Assembly: GCA_945860865.1 (NCBI GenBank)
Contig: CAMARW010000009.1
Span: 1 to 64,000 of the forward strand
Reading direction: 5' to 3'
Origin: Chitinophaga pinensis
GTDB lineage: Bacteria; Bacteroidota; Bacteroidia; UKL13-3
DNA length: 64,000 bases
The notes under the pieces are model-generated. The model saw nothing but the letters and a program-made list of their open reading frames with translations. It was not told where the DNA came from and did no database searches. The first letter of the stretch is position 1; each line of letters begins with the position of its first letter. Both the position numbers and the translations under genes were made by a program. Positions 31,316-40,674 of this stretch are shown piece by piece.

Positions 31316-32200
31316 ATGAAACTCGCTGCCATAGATATCGGATCAAACGCTGTTCGCCTTCAAATTGTTAGGGTTAACGAAATAGGTTCAGCCGATCGTT
31401 TTAAAAAATTAGAATTTGTTCGTATACCCATTCGATTAGGTGATGACGCTTTTAAAGAGCAATGGATTAGCAAAGAAAAGCGCAAAATATTTAGGCTTGC
31501 CATGGAATCTTTTAGTGCTTTACTGGGTGCTTTTGAGGTAGATCATTACATGGCCTGTGCCACTAGTGCAATGCGCGAAGCAGAAAATGGCGAAAAAATT
31601 GTAAAAAGAGTAGAGGAGGAAACAGGGTTAAAAATCCATATTATCAATGGTAAAAAAGAAAGTGAGTTAATTCTCGCTTCTATCCTACATATTTTTGAAC
31701 CCAACAAAAATTACCTAAGCATTGATGTGGGCGGAGGTTCAACTGAAATGACGATTATCTCCAATCAAAAAATCATCAACTCTGCTTCTTTTGATATTGG
31801 AACAGTTAGATTAATGGATGGAGCTGTTTCAGAAAAAACTTGGCAAACCTTAGAACATTGGGTTCAGCATAAAACAGCCGGTTTAACTGATATTAATGGC
31901 GTGGTAACCAGTGGAACTATCAATAAAATACTGGGTTTATTGCACCCTAATCAATTGGTAAAAACAATAACGCGCAATGAATTAAAAGATTTCCATAGAA
32001 AGGTAAGTAAAATGTCGCTGCAAGAGCGCATAGAAAAATACAAACTCAATATGGATAGGGCAGATATCATTGATGTTTCGGCCGATATTTACCTTAGAAT
32101 TTTAAATTGGGCTAATATAAAAACCATTTTAAGTCCAGATAATAGTGGCTTAAAAGATGGTATGTTGCATGTGCTTTATAACAAATTTTACCAGGCATAA
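31316..32200 (+). CDS. Ppx/GppA-family exopolyphosphatase-like protein
   Basis: AAIDIGSNAVRLQI, ACATSAMREAENG, LSIDVGGGSTEMTI. Confidence 0.9.
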   Translation: MKLAAIDIGSNAVRLQIVRVNEIGSADRFKKLEFVRIPIRLGDDAFKEQWISKEKRKIFRLAMESFSALLGAFEVDHYMACATSAMREAENGEKIVKRVEEETGLKIHIINGKKESELILASILHIFEPNKNYLSIDVGGGSTEMTIISNQKIINSASFDIGTVRLMDGAVSEKTWQTLEHWVQHKTAGLTDINGVVTSGTINKILGLLHPNQLVKTITRNELKDFHRKVSKMSLQERIEKYKLNMDRADIIDVSADIYLRILNWANIKTILSPDNSGLKDGMLHVLYNKFYQA

Positions 32201-32206
32201 AAAAAA

Positions 32207-32244
32207 CCATAAAATGAGCCGCTTTAAAGCAACCCATTTTATGG
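32207..32244. terminator. Nested inverted repeat between convergent genes
   Basis: CCATAAAATG ... GCTTTAAAGC (itself palindromic) ... CATTTTATGG. Confidence 0.6.
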
Positions 32245-32268
32245 CTCTATAATTAATTGGTGAATTAT

Positions 32269-33111
32269 TTATTTTACATTCACTAATTCTACATCAAAAA
32301 TGAGGGTTGCATTTGGCGGAATAACACCACCAGCACCGTTTGGACCATAGCCTAATTCACTAGGAATGATCAAGCGTATTTTGTCGCCTACTTGCATTAA
32401 AGCAATGCCTTCTTCCCAGCCTTTAATAACCATTCCTTGTCCTAATGGGAAACTAATAGGTTCACCTCTTTCAACAGAAGAGTCAAAAGTTCTGCCATCC
32501 ATTAAGTAGCCTGTGTAATGCACATCAACGGTTTTTCCGTTTTCAGCTTTTGCACCTTCACCTTTTTTCACCACAATGTATTTTAATCCACTGGCTGTAG
32601 TTAAAGTGTCTTTGCCTTTAACATCGTAGGCCGCAGCTTTTACGGGTGTAGTAGCATTTAAAACCTCGATATCAAACACTAGGGTACTATTAGATGGGAT
32701 GGTTCCCATATCTCTTTCGCCATAACCAATGCTTGGCGGAATAGTTAAAGTGGCTTTATCTCCAATGTGCAATAAAGCTAAACCTTCATCCCATCCTCTG
32801 ATAACTTGTCCACCACCTACTTTAAAATCAAAAGGTTGGTTGCGGTCTTTAGAGCTATCAAATTTGGTACCGTTGGTTAATTTACCTGTATAATGTACAC
32901 TTACTTTATCGCCAATTTCTACTTTTCGGCCTGAACCGATCTCAGTTACCTTGTATTTGAGTCCGGAAGCGGTGGTGATTTCTTCGTTCAACTTAATATT
33001 TCTTTTAGTGGTTTTATTTTCTTTTTTTGTTGTGCCTTTAGCAGGCTTAGTTTGTGCCATGCTTGGCGCAGTAAATGCTAACGCAGCAGCAAATAATAAA
33101 TACTTTATCAT
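32269..33111 (-). CDS. FKBP-type peptidyl-prolyl isomerase, two FKBP domains
   Basis: Two FKBP units ([18 protein letters not shown]..., [18 protein letters not shown]...) each ending in I/VPP.(S/A)TL(V/I)FD(I/V)E-type motif. Confidence 0.94.
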   Translation of the reverse strand: MIKYLLFAAALAFTAPSMAQTKPAKGTTKKENKTTKRNIKLNEEITTASGLKYKVTEIGSGRKVEIGDKVSVHYTGKLTNGTKFDSSKDRNQPFDFKVGGGQVIRGWDEGLALLHIGDKATLTIPPSIGYGERDMGTIPSNSTLVFDIEVLNATTPVKAAAYDVKGKDTLTTASGLKYIVVKKGEGAKAENGKTVDVHYTGYLMDGRTFDSSVERGEPISFPLGQGMVIKGWEEGIALMQVGDKIRLIIPSELGYGPNGAGGVIPPNATLIFDVELVNVK

Positions 33112-33113
33112 AA

Positions 33114-33944
33114 TTAATTAACTTTAATTAGTTCAACGTCGAAAACCAGCGTTGAGTATGGAGGAATAGGTCCGCTACCACGTGGGCCATAAGCCAATGT
33201 CCAAGGAATAATTAACTGTAATTTATCTCCTTCTTTCATTAACAAAAATCCTTCATCCCAACCTGCTATTACCTGTCCGGCACCAACTGTAAAAGTAAAT
33301 TCAGGGCTACCTTCTTTGGTTTCATCAAAAACAGTTCCATCTAATAAGGCGCCACGGTATTTTACAGTAACTTTATCTCCTTTTTTTACTGCTTTACCTT
33401 TACCAGCTTCTTTAACAATGTATTTTAAGCCAGAATTGGTTTGTTTTACATCTGTTAAACTGCTCAAGAAACTGCTTAAGGCTATGGAGTCTTTAACTTC
33501 AAAATCTTTATTTTGTTCATCAATTTTTTGTTGCATTTCTTGAGGGTTGTATACATCAAGTAAAGTGGCATAAAAAGTAATCATATCACCTGATTTTACG
33601 CCAGGGGGTAAACCTTCACCAAAATTACCATACAAGGTATCTGCTAAAATTTTAAAGATTGCGCTATCACCTTTCTTTAAAACGGCAAAAACTTCTTTTA
33701 AACTTGGCTCTCCTGCTGGGATGTAGTAAGGTTTATTATTTTTGTATGAATCAAAAAGAGCAGAGTCATTTTTGTCTAATACACCTTTTAAATGGATGTG
33801 TAAGTTATCTCCTTCGGCAACCATACGGGCATTGTCGTCTGTTTTAACAATTTTGTATTGGGTTCCATTAGGAGTGGTTTCAAAGCGCTGGTTGCAAGCG
33901 CCCATGATAAAAATGGCAACGATTGCCAAAAGGGTGTTTTTCAT
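33114..33944 (-). CDS. FKBP-type peptidyl-prolyl isomerase lipoprotein, two FKBP-like domains
   Basis: Lipobox FIMGACNQ; C-terminal [19 protein letters not shown]...[18 protein letters not shown]-terminal domain divergent. Confidence 0.92.
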   Translation of the reverse strand: MKNTLLAIVAIFIMGACNQRFETTPNGTQYKIVKTDDNARMVAEGDNLHIHLKGVLDKNDSALFDSYKNNKPYYIPAGEPSLKEVFAVLKKGDSAIFKILADTLYGNFGEGLPPGVKSGDMITFYATLLDVYNPQEMQQKIDEQNKDFEVKDSIALSSFLSSLTDVKQTNSGLKYIVKEAGKGKAVKKGDKVTVKYRGALLDGTVFDETKEGSPEFTFTVGAGQVIAGWDEGFLLMKEGDKLQLIIPWTLAYGPRGSGPIPPYSTLVFDVELIKVN

Positions 33945-33958
33945 TGTTTATTTTTAAT

Positions 33959-34981
33959 TTAGGTTGTTAAGTAATTCTTATATTGGTTTAGTGCCTCTTT
34001 AAATTTTGCTTCTACCAGCTCAATAGCCTCCATGCTCTCGCCGCCAGCTGCGTTAAAATGACCGCCTCCGTTAAAATATTTGCGGGCAAATTCATTGGCT
34101 GGAAATTTATCTTTAGATCTAAACGACATTTTTCTAGCTACTTTTCTATCTACAATAAGCACAGAGAAAAGAATACCCGAAATGGATAAGCCGTAATTTA
34201 CTAATCCTTCACTGTCGCCTGTTAGGATATGGAATTTTTTTAATTCATCTTCTGTAACCACGATTAGCGCTGTATTGTATTCTTTTAATATTTGTAGCTT
34301 TTCGCTCAGGCAAAAGCCAATAAAACGCGTTCTATTCTCAGAGTAATTGTCGTATATAGCCTCATAAATTTTGTTTGATTTGGCTCCCTTTTCTAATAGA
34401 ACAGCAGCTACTCTGTGGGTAGTGGCTGTGGTTGATGGATGCTTGAATGATGCAGTATCTGTAACAATTCCGGCGTATAAACAAGAGGCAATATCTGCAT
34501 CAATTAATGCTACATCACCCATTAATTCTATAAACCAAAAGATAAGTTCTGCGGTAGAGCTAGCTTGGGTTGTCCATAATCTAAAATCTTCAAATCCTTC
34601 TGGTTCTAGGTGATGATCTATTAAAACTTTTTGTGCAGGAGCTAACTTAACAATATCTCCAAGTTTATGGATACGTTTTAATGCATTAAAATCGAGGCAA
34701 AATATTAGGTCGGCGTCTGATATTAAATCAATACTTTTTTCTTCAAACTCCTCAAAATTGATGACTGAATTTTCGTTTGGCATCCATTTCAAAAAATCGC
34801 CATAGTCTGTTGGACTAATAATCTGAGCTGGAATATTTTTTTTGAGGAAATAGTTATACAATCCCAACGAAGAGCCTAGTGCGTCTGCATCAGGTTTGTG
34901 GTGGGTTGTAATGATTACCTTTGGTTTAACCGCAGCTTCTAGCAGCGGTTTTAAATCAGCAATGTTATTTAAATTTTTCAA
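33959..34981 (-). CDS. DHH/DHHA1 phosphoesterase, NrnA-like oligoribonuclease/pAp phosphatase
   Basis: THHKPDADALGSSLGL, IFCLDFNAL, LIDHHLEP, GGGHFNAAGG. Confidence 0.92.
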   Translation of the reverse strand: MKNLNNIADLKPLLEAAVKPKVIITTHHKPDADALGSSLGLYNYFLKKNIPAQIISPTDYGDFLKWMPNENSVINFEEFEEKSIDLISDADLIFCLDFNALKRIHKLGDIVKLAPAQKVLIDHHLEPEGFEDFRLWTTQASSTAELIFWFIELMGDVALIDADIASCLYAGIVTDTASFKHPSTTATTHRVAAVLLEKGAKSNKIYEAIYDNYSENRTRFIGFCLSEKLQILKEYNTALIVVTEDELKKFHILTGDSEGLVNYGLSISGILFSVLIVDRKVARKMSFRSKDKFPANEFARKYFNGGGHFNAAGGESMEAIELVEAKFKEALNQYKNYLTT

Positions 34982-35115
34982 AGTGGCTGCAAATATCTAC
35001 TAATGAATTGTTTTAATGCTATTCTTTTTATTTTTTTATTTAACAAACAAGTTTTATTGGTTGTAGCAATTTATTCCTAGAAGGATGTAATTTTGCAGGC
35101 CCAAATATAATAAAA

Positions 35116-35532
35116 ATGAGTAATATTACCTTTACAATGATTAAACCAGATGCAGTGGCAAATGGTTTTACTGGAAAAATTATCGATCAAATTTTAGAAG
35201 CAGGATTTACAATTCAAGCCATGAAATATGTTCGTTTATCTGAAGAAACGGCAGGTTCATTCTATGAAATACACCGTGAACGCCCGTTTTTTAATGATTT
35301 AGTTTCTTTCATGACCAGCGGAACTATTGTAGCGGCTATTTTGGTAAAAGATAATGCTGTAGCAGATTTTAGAACGCTAATTGGTGCCACAGACCCTGCT
35401 AAAGCAGAAGCTGGAACTATCCGCAACCGTTTTGCTAAATCTATCGAAGCCAATGCTATGCACGGAAGCGATAGCGATGCTAATGCTGCTGCCGAAGCGG
35501 CTTTCTTTTTCAGCGCTTTTGAAAGGTTCTAG
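35116..35532 (+). CDS. ndk: Nucleoside diphosphate kinase
   Basis: [48 protein letters not shown]. Confidence 0.97.
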   Translation: MSNITFTMIKPDAVANGFTGKIIDQILEAGFTIQAMKYVRLSEETAGSFYEIHRERPFFNDLVSFMTSGTIVAAILVKDNAVADFRTLIGATDPAKAEAGTIRNRFAKSIEANAMHGSDSDANAAAEAAFFFSAFERF

Positions 35533-35540
35533 GTTGCTGT

Positions 35541-35594
35541 TAACCCATAAAAAAAGGGGGTTTGCCATCGCAAATCCCCTTTTTTTATGGGTTA
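35541..35594. terminator. Long bidirectional terminator between ndk and the OmpA-family gene
   Basis: 25-bp arms TAACCCATAAAAAAAGGGGGTTTGC / GCAAATCCCCTTTTTTTATGGGTTA (one G.T pair), CATC loop. Confidence 0.88.
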
Positions 35595-35603
35595 AACCTG
35601 AAA

Positions 35604-37940
35604 TTATTTTACAATCTTAAACTCTACCCTTCGGTTTTTTTGGCGCCCCTCTGGGGTATTATTTTCTGCAATGGGTTCGCTTGAGCCAAATCCTGTTGCC
35701 TTTAATCTTGAAGCTGCTACACCTTTGCTAGCAATAAAAGTTTTTACTGCATTGGCTCGGTCTTGACTTAATTTTTTATTGTTTTTAGCAATTCCTAAAT
35801 TGTCTGTATGCCCGTTAATTTCGAGTTTATAATCTGGTTTAGCTAAGAACAAATCAGCCAATTCTGTTAAACTCAATAAAGAGCTTTCACTTATTTTAGA
35901 TGTGCCAGTTAAAAACTCTAAACTGCTAAAAGCTTCATTTAACACCTTTTTTTCAGCTTCATTAAGAACAACTAAATTAGGGTCTATATTTGGGCAACCC
36001 GCGTTTTCAAGACTGCCAGCCTCTGTTGGGCAATTATCGTATTTATCGGCTAAGCCATCACCGTCTGTATCAGGGCAACCTTTAAATTTAACAGGCCCTG
36101 GAGAATTAATGCACTCATCTTGTGTATCAGGCACAGAATCTCTATCTGCATCTGGGCAACCCTTAGAACCCTTCCAACCAGCTGCTTTAGGACAAGCATC
36201 GTCTTTGTCTAAAATGCCATCTTTGTCTGTATCTGGGCAGCCTTTGCTGCTTATCATGCCAGAATCGTTCGGGCATTTGTCAAATTTATCTGCAACACCG
36301 TCATTGTCTTTATCAGGGCAACCATTTAATTTGATACTACCTTTCTCATTTATACATGAGTCTATTGCATCTTTAACGCCATCTGCATCTGCATCTGGGC
36401 AACCATTGGCTGTAATAGATCCTGGAACATTGATGCATTCGTCTTTAGCATCTGGCACTCCATCCTTATCTGTATCTGGGCAGCCATCGAACTTAACTAA
36501 GCCAGGAACTTTTTTGCATTTATCTTTTCTATCGGGCACACCATCGTTATCGCTATCAAACCTTCCTCCAATATTTATATTTACGCCAAACCTAACCGTG
36601 GTGTACCTACCATCTAATCTAAGTGTACCATCTGTTGGTGCCCAACCCATTATATTGTCTGAAAGTAAATATATGGAAACAGGCGCAAGCTGTAAGGCCA
36701 AACCTGCACCTACGTTTTGATTATTTCCTCTGAAAATATTGTAATTTACGCGTAGGTCTAATAATCTCCATATCCTTTGCGTATATGAAATACTGGCTCC
36801 TGGGTAAAACTTGTTATTCCAAGTCTCACCGTAACCTACCAAACCAATGTTTCCACTTTTAAACAATTGGTAATTAAAACCTAAATAAAATCTTGGGTTT
36901 AAACGCGTAGTGTAGGCATTAATTGTATCTTGTTGAGGCTTAAAAACAGTGCTCACAGAATCCATCATTTGGGCAAATTCAGCCGAGTCTATATTAGATG
37001 GATCATCTGTATTAAATCCTTCAAAAACAAAGGTGCCTGCTCTAGAATAACTTCTTGCCTCTTTCCAGGTAATAGAACCTAAATCGAGCACACTGGCCGA
37101 CATGCTCAATTTTTTGTTGAATTTATAATCTGCTCCAATATCTACAGAAATGCCTGAACCAACAGGTTTTTTAAATATATTTTGCCCAAATTGAGAGTAA
37201 ATTGCTGTTCTATTTGCACCCGTAACGCTGTTTCCTAATTCCGATTGAAGGTCTTCAATTCTCGCTATTCCTGATGCTCTCAATAAATAATCTGTAGAAG
37301 CCGTTACCCTATAACTATTCTCATTGCCACTATCTGTTTTAATAGTGGTATTATTTCTTTCCAAAGAAACATCTGCCAAGCCAATATGGTATTTTCCACG
37401 AACACCAATGGTGAGTTTTTCACCAAATTCTCGCGTATAAGAGGCCGATAAGGATGTGTATGATTGAAATTTTAATTGCAAATCACTTAAAACAAGTTCT
37501 CTGTTAAAAGTTTGGGTACTATTCGCATTTCCGTAATAAACTAAACTAGCTAAATCTTTGGGTATGCCTAGAAAGGTGCTTGCTGTATTCTGCATAGCAA
37601 AAGAGAAATAACTTTTCTTTATCCTAAAACCCAAAAAGAGTGGATTAACTTCATTTTGTATTTGAATGTCTTTTAAATGGAAACTACTATTATTTAATAG
37701 TTTTTCAATAGTTTGATTTCCAGTTTCATCACTTCTAAGTAGGTCGTATGCACTTATACCGGGTGTGCTAATGTGATTAAAATTATCGAGTATGCCAATG
37801 GTAAAACCTTGCCTTGAAACGTGCGCAGGATTCAAAAAACTACTCTGTGCCACCGAACGGAAATTATAAAACATGGGGTTGGTTTGTGCAAATAAATTAC
37901 CGGCACACAAAAATATACTGAGTGTTAAAATTTTTTTCAT
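35604..37940 (-). CDS. DUF5723-like N-terminal barrel + seven thrombospondin type 3 repeats + OmpA C-terminal domain
   Basis: Seven 27-aa DxDxDGxxDxxDxC...GCP units; C-terminal INGHTDNLG...LSQDRANAVKTFI...NRRVEFKI. Confidence 0.9.
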   Translation of the reverse strand: MKKILTLSIFLCAGNLFAQTNPMFYNFRSVAQSSFLNPAHVSRQGFTIGILDNFNHISTPGISAYDLLRSDETGNQTIEKLLNNSSFHLKDIQIQNEVNPLFLGFRIKKSYFSFAMQNTASTFLGIPKDLASLVYYGNANSTQTFNRELVLSDLQLKFQSYTSLSASYTREFGEKLTIGVRGKYHIGLADVSLERNNTTIKTDSGNENSYRVTASTDYLLRASGIARIEDLQSELGNSVTGANRTAIYSQFGQNIFKKPVGSGISVDIGADYKFNKKLSMSASVLDLGSITWKEARSYSRAGTFVFEGFNTDDPSNIDSAEFAQMMDSVSTVFKPQQDTINAYTTRLNPRFYLGFNYQLFKSGNIGLVGYGETWNNKFYPGASISYTQRIWRLLDLRVNYNIFRGNNQNVGAGLALQLAPVSIYLLSDNIMGWAPTDGTLRLDGRYTTVRFGVNINIGGRFDSDNDGVPDRKDKCKKVPGLVKFDGCPDTDKDGVPDAKDECINVPGSITANGCPDADADGVKDAIDSCINEKGSIKLNGCPDKDNDGVADKFDKCPNDSGMISSKGCPDTDKDGILDKDDACPKAAGWKGSKGCPDADRDSVPDTQDECINSPGPVKFKGCPDTDGDGLADKYDNCPTEAGSLENAGCPNIDPNLVVLNEAEKKVLNEAFSSLEFLTGTSKISESSLLSLTELADLFLAKPDYKLEINGHTDNLGIAKNNKKLSQDRANAVKTFIASKGVAASRLKATGFGSSEPIAENNTPEGRQKNRRVEFKIVK
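35991..36557. repeat. Seven 81-bp units encoding thrombospondin type 3-like Ca-binding repeats
   Basis: 27-aa periodicity from DSDNDGVPDRKD to the last GCP; 567 bp. Confidence 0.9.
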
Positions 37941-37964
37941 TAGTCAAAAATTTGTGTGAGTTAA

Positions 37965-40088
37965 TTATTTAGTATTTTTTTTAAGGGCTATTTTGGTTTT
38001 TACTTTAACAGACAATCCAATTTTAGCTGTATAATCCGAGTAAATTTTTACTGGTGATGCACCGCTGCCAAAAGTGGCAATTTTTAGCCTTACTACCATG
38101 TTAATCAAGTTTTTAGATCTAATTTCTCTCAAAGTTTCTGCATCAATTCTTATGGTAGAAGTGGCAACCGTGTTTTTTATTGTTCTTCCATTTGCATCTG
38201 GAATAGATGAACGCATAAAAGTACCTGCTGAAACAGTATCCATGATAATACTATCCTTATCAGCAAAAAATAAATCTAATTCTGCGTCAAATGGTATTCC
38301 ATTATCTATGCGCATTATTAAATCTATGTATGCTAAATTATTTGAATCTACTGGGAATGCAAATTCATTTATTTGCCCATTTTTTACAGTAAATAGTGCA
38401 TTTTGTGATGTATTTTCTATAACTAATGAATTCGTTTTTAATGATAAGGGAATATCCACCTCATACCCAACGGCTATACCTGTACCTTGAAGAATAAAAT
38501 CATTATAGCCAACAAAACCTCCTGCATTAATGGTTGCCTTACCTCCAAATTTAATTGTTTTAGGGGCAATATTAAGGAGTTGAACAATGGATGAATTGTT
38601 TTTATCTAAAACCTTAACATCGTTTATAACCTGACCTTTTTGTGCTAGAGTTGGGTATCCAATTGTGAAGGCTGTAGCATTTAAATTTTGTTTAGTGCCT
38701 TTACTACTAATTCCTTCTGCGTCTAAGGTTACAGTTACGGGTACTCCGATGGAATTGGACGTGATTAATCTAATTTTAGGATCATCTATAGGAAAGCCAT
38801 TGGTAAATTGATCAAATAAATCAAAAGTGCTCTCTGATGGCTCAATTTTTATTTCCCTAGTTCCTAAAAATCCGTTTATTTCTTTAAATCCTAAATCGTC
38901 GAAGCTAAAACTAGCTTTCACAAAATTAGATGAGTCGAATGTTCTAATGAGGCCTGAAGAGATAATTCTTGGTTCTACGCTTACTTTTATTTTGTTGTAT
39001 GGCTTAGCGGGGTCTTGTGATAAATCAAACATTACATTTGTTAAATCTATAAATCCATTATTTGTATTGTTATTTACCTCAATAATAATTGGATTTAAGG
39101 CCACACCATTTTTAGTTGCCCCTAATATATTTAATTTAATTTGAAGCTTTTCTGCAATGTTTGAACTCAAATTATAATTGATTTTACCCGCATTAAATAC
39201 AAGTTTTCTGAGCCTAATGCTTGGATCATCACCATTTAAATCGAGGGTTAATTCTTGTGGGTTTAAAACCTGACTCGGGAATTTTGCTGCTCCTTGGTAT
39301 GCTTTTAATCCTTTGGTTTCAACTTTAAATTTTAATTCGTCTGTTGAGTCAACTAAAACTGGGCTGGCACTTGAAAAGGTTTTAAATATGGGCAAAGAAT
39401 AACCTAATCCGCTTGATAGTGTTGCTCCTGCTAGATTTATTGAATCTAATTTAGTTCCATTTGGGGCTACATTTCTAAATGTAAGCTGACCAATAAGCGA
39501 TTGAAAAGGAATGGTATTGAATATGCTCATTCTAATTTCATCCATTGTTACTGGAAATTCATTGGTAAATGCAACAACCAAAAAACCATTGGATAAATTA
39601 ACAAAATCAAATTCGTTAGATTCTAGCGGAATGACGTTTATCTGAGAATTAGCATCATTTAAAGCAGGAAATATAGTTACTTTACCAAAGGCCGAATCCA
39701 ATAAAAGTCTTGTGGAAGCATTAAAACTGTTTTTAAGACTGCCCATGGTTCTATTTTGATTCATGGTTAAGTTGCTAATATCTAACAAACCTAGTTTATT
39801 ATCAATTTTTAAAGGATCTACAGCCGGAATTTTCAGGATGCTATCTACCGGGAAATTTGCAATGGAGTCTTCCCTTATAACAAAACGGATAAAGCCATCA
39901 GGGTCATATTGAATGTATTCATCAGTGTCTTTTAAGATATCACTCATCTTAATTTGGATGGTTGCTAGTGGCAAACCTAATTCTGGACTGATAGATAAAT
40001 CATTAAATTTATCCAGATTGATATCTTTTTTGCATGCGCTACAAATGAGTAGTAGCCCTAATATGCTTGAAATAATTTTTATTTTCAT
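37965..40088 (-). CDS. Large hypothetical lipoprotein
   Basis: Lipobox LGLLLICSACKKD; beta-rich 707 aa; stop-to-start gap of 24 bp to the OmpA-family gene. Confidence 0.65.
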   Translation of the reverse strand: MKIKIISSILGLLLICSACKKDINLDKFNDLSISPELGLPLATIQIKMSDILKDTDEYIQYDPDGFIRFVIREDSIANFPVDSILKIPAVDPLKIDNKLGLLDISNLTMNQNRTMGSLKNSFNASTRLLLDSAFGKVTIFPALNDANSQINVIPLESNEFDFVNLSNGFLVVAFTNEFPVTMDEIRMSIFNTIPFQSLIGQLTFRNVAPNGTKLDSINLAGATLSSGLGYSLPIFKTFSSASPVLVDSTDELKFKVETKGLKAYQGAAKFPSQVLNPQELTLDLNGDDPSIRLRKLVFNAGKINYNLSSNIAEKLQIKLNILGATKNGVALNPIIIEVNNNTNNGFIDLTNVMFDLSQDPAKPYNKIKVSVEPRIISSGLIRTFDSSNFVKASFSFDDLGFKEINGFLGTREIKIEPSESTFDLFDQFTNGFPIDDPKIRLITSNSIGVPVTVTLDAEGISSKGTKQNLNATAFTIGYPTLAQKGQVINDVKVLDKNNSSIVQLLNIAPKTIKFGGKATINAGGFVGYNDFILQGTGIAVGYEVDIPLSLKTNSLVIENTSQNALFTVKNGQINEFAFPVDSNNLAYIDLIMRIDNGIPFDAELDLFFADKDSIIMDTVSAGTFMRSSIPDANGRTIKNTVATSTIRIDAETLREIRSKNLINMVVRLKIATFGSGASPVKIYSDYTAKIGLSVKVKTKIALKKNTK

Positions 40089-40178
40089 TGCAGAAGTGTA
40101 TAATTTTCAGATATTTTCTCCAAAAGTATATGAATCTGCCTAAAATTTCACTATTATTTTTAAAATTTAAGAAATTTA

Positions 40179-40589
40179 TTAAAAGCCATTAAATTCAAAA
40201 CTTGGTTCTCCTAATAAATTATTATCTGAATCTATGTATTGATAACCTATTAACTTATTGTCTCTTTTTATGCATATTAGCCATTTATTTGACTCTTGCA
40301 CATTAAAATTTAATGGGCTAGTTTTAAAGTAGGTGTTTTTTTTTGAGTCCTTAATAACTTCCAATATTATAATATTGGTATTCACTTTTTTTAGGATGTA
40401 AGGAGCGGCTATATTTAATGCTTCTCCATCTTTGAGGTATCCATCTATAACTTCTACACTTACTTTACTACTCAATTTAATGAATTCTATTCTAGTATAA
40501 ACTTTATATAACTTATTCCAAAAATTTACTGTTGTGTTTAAACTTTCGTTTCTGTCAACATTACTTAATTTTACAATAGGTGCATTCAT
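40179..40589 (-). CDS. Hypothetical protein, no recognised family
   Basis: 136-aa ATG-initiated ORF between annotated genes on the same strand, no competing ORF listed. Confidence 0.5.
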   Translation of the reverse strand: MNAPIVKLSNVDRNESLNTTVNFWNKLYKVYTRIEFIKLSSKVSVEVIDGYLKDGEALNIAAPYILKKVNTNIIILEVIKDSKKNTYFKTSPLNFNVQESNKWLICIKRDNKLIGYQYIDSDNNLLGEPSFEFNGF

Positions 40590-40674
40590 TAAAAATTATT
40601 TCTTCAAATTTAGAATCTTTAAAATTTGAATATTAGCCACTTAATAGGTAGAACATGCCGTTTAAAAAATAAAA

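Noticed and set aside
35902-36720. 272-aa plus-strand ORF with repeated SGQP units
   Set aside because: Shadow of the antisense TSP3 repeats in the OmpA-family gene; repeat periodicity explains the open frame.
37965-40143. Plus-strand ORFs at 38074, 38827 and 39913
   Set aside because: Antisense to the 707-aa lipoprotein, which has a signal peptide and lipobox.
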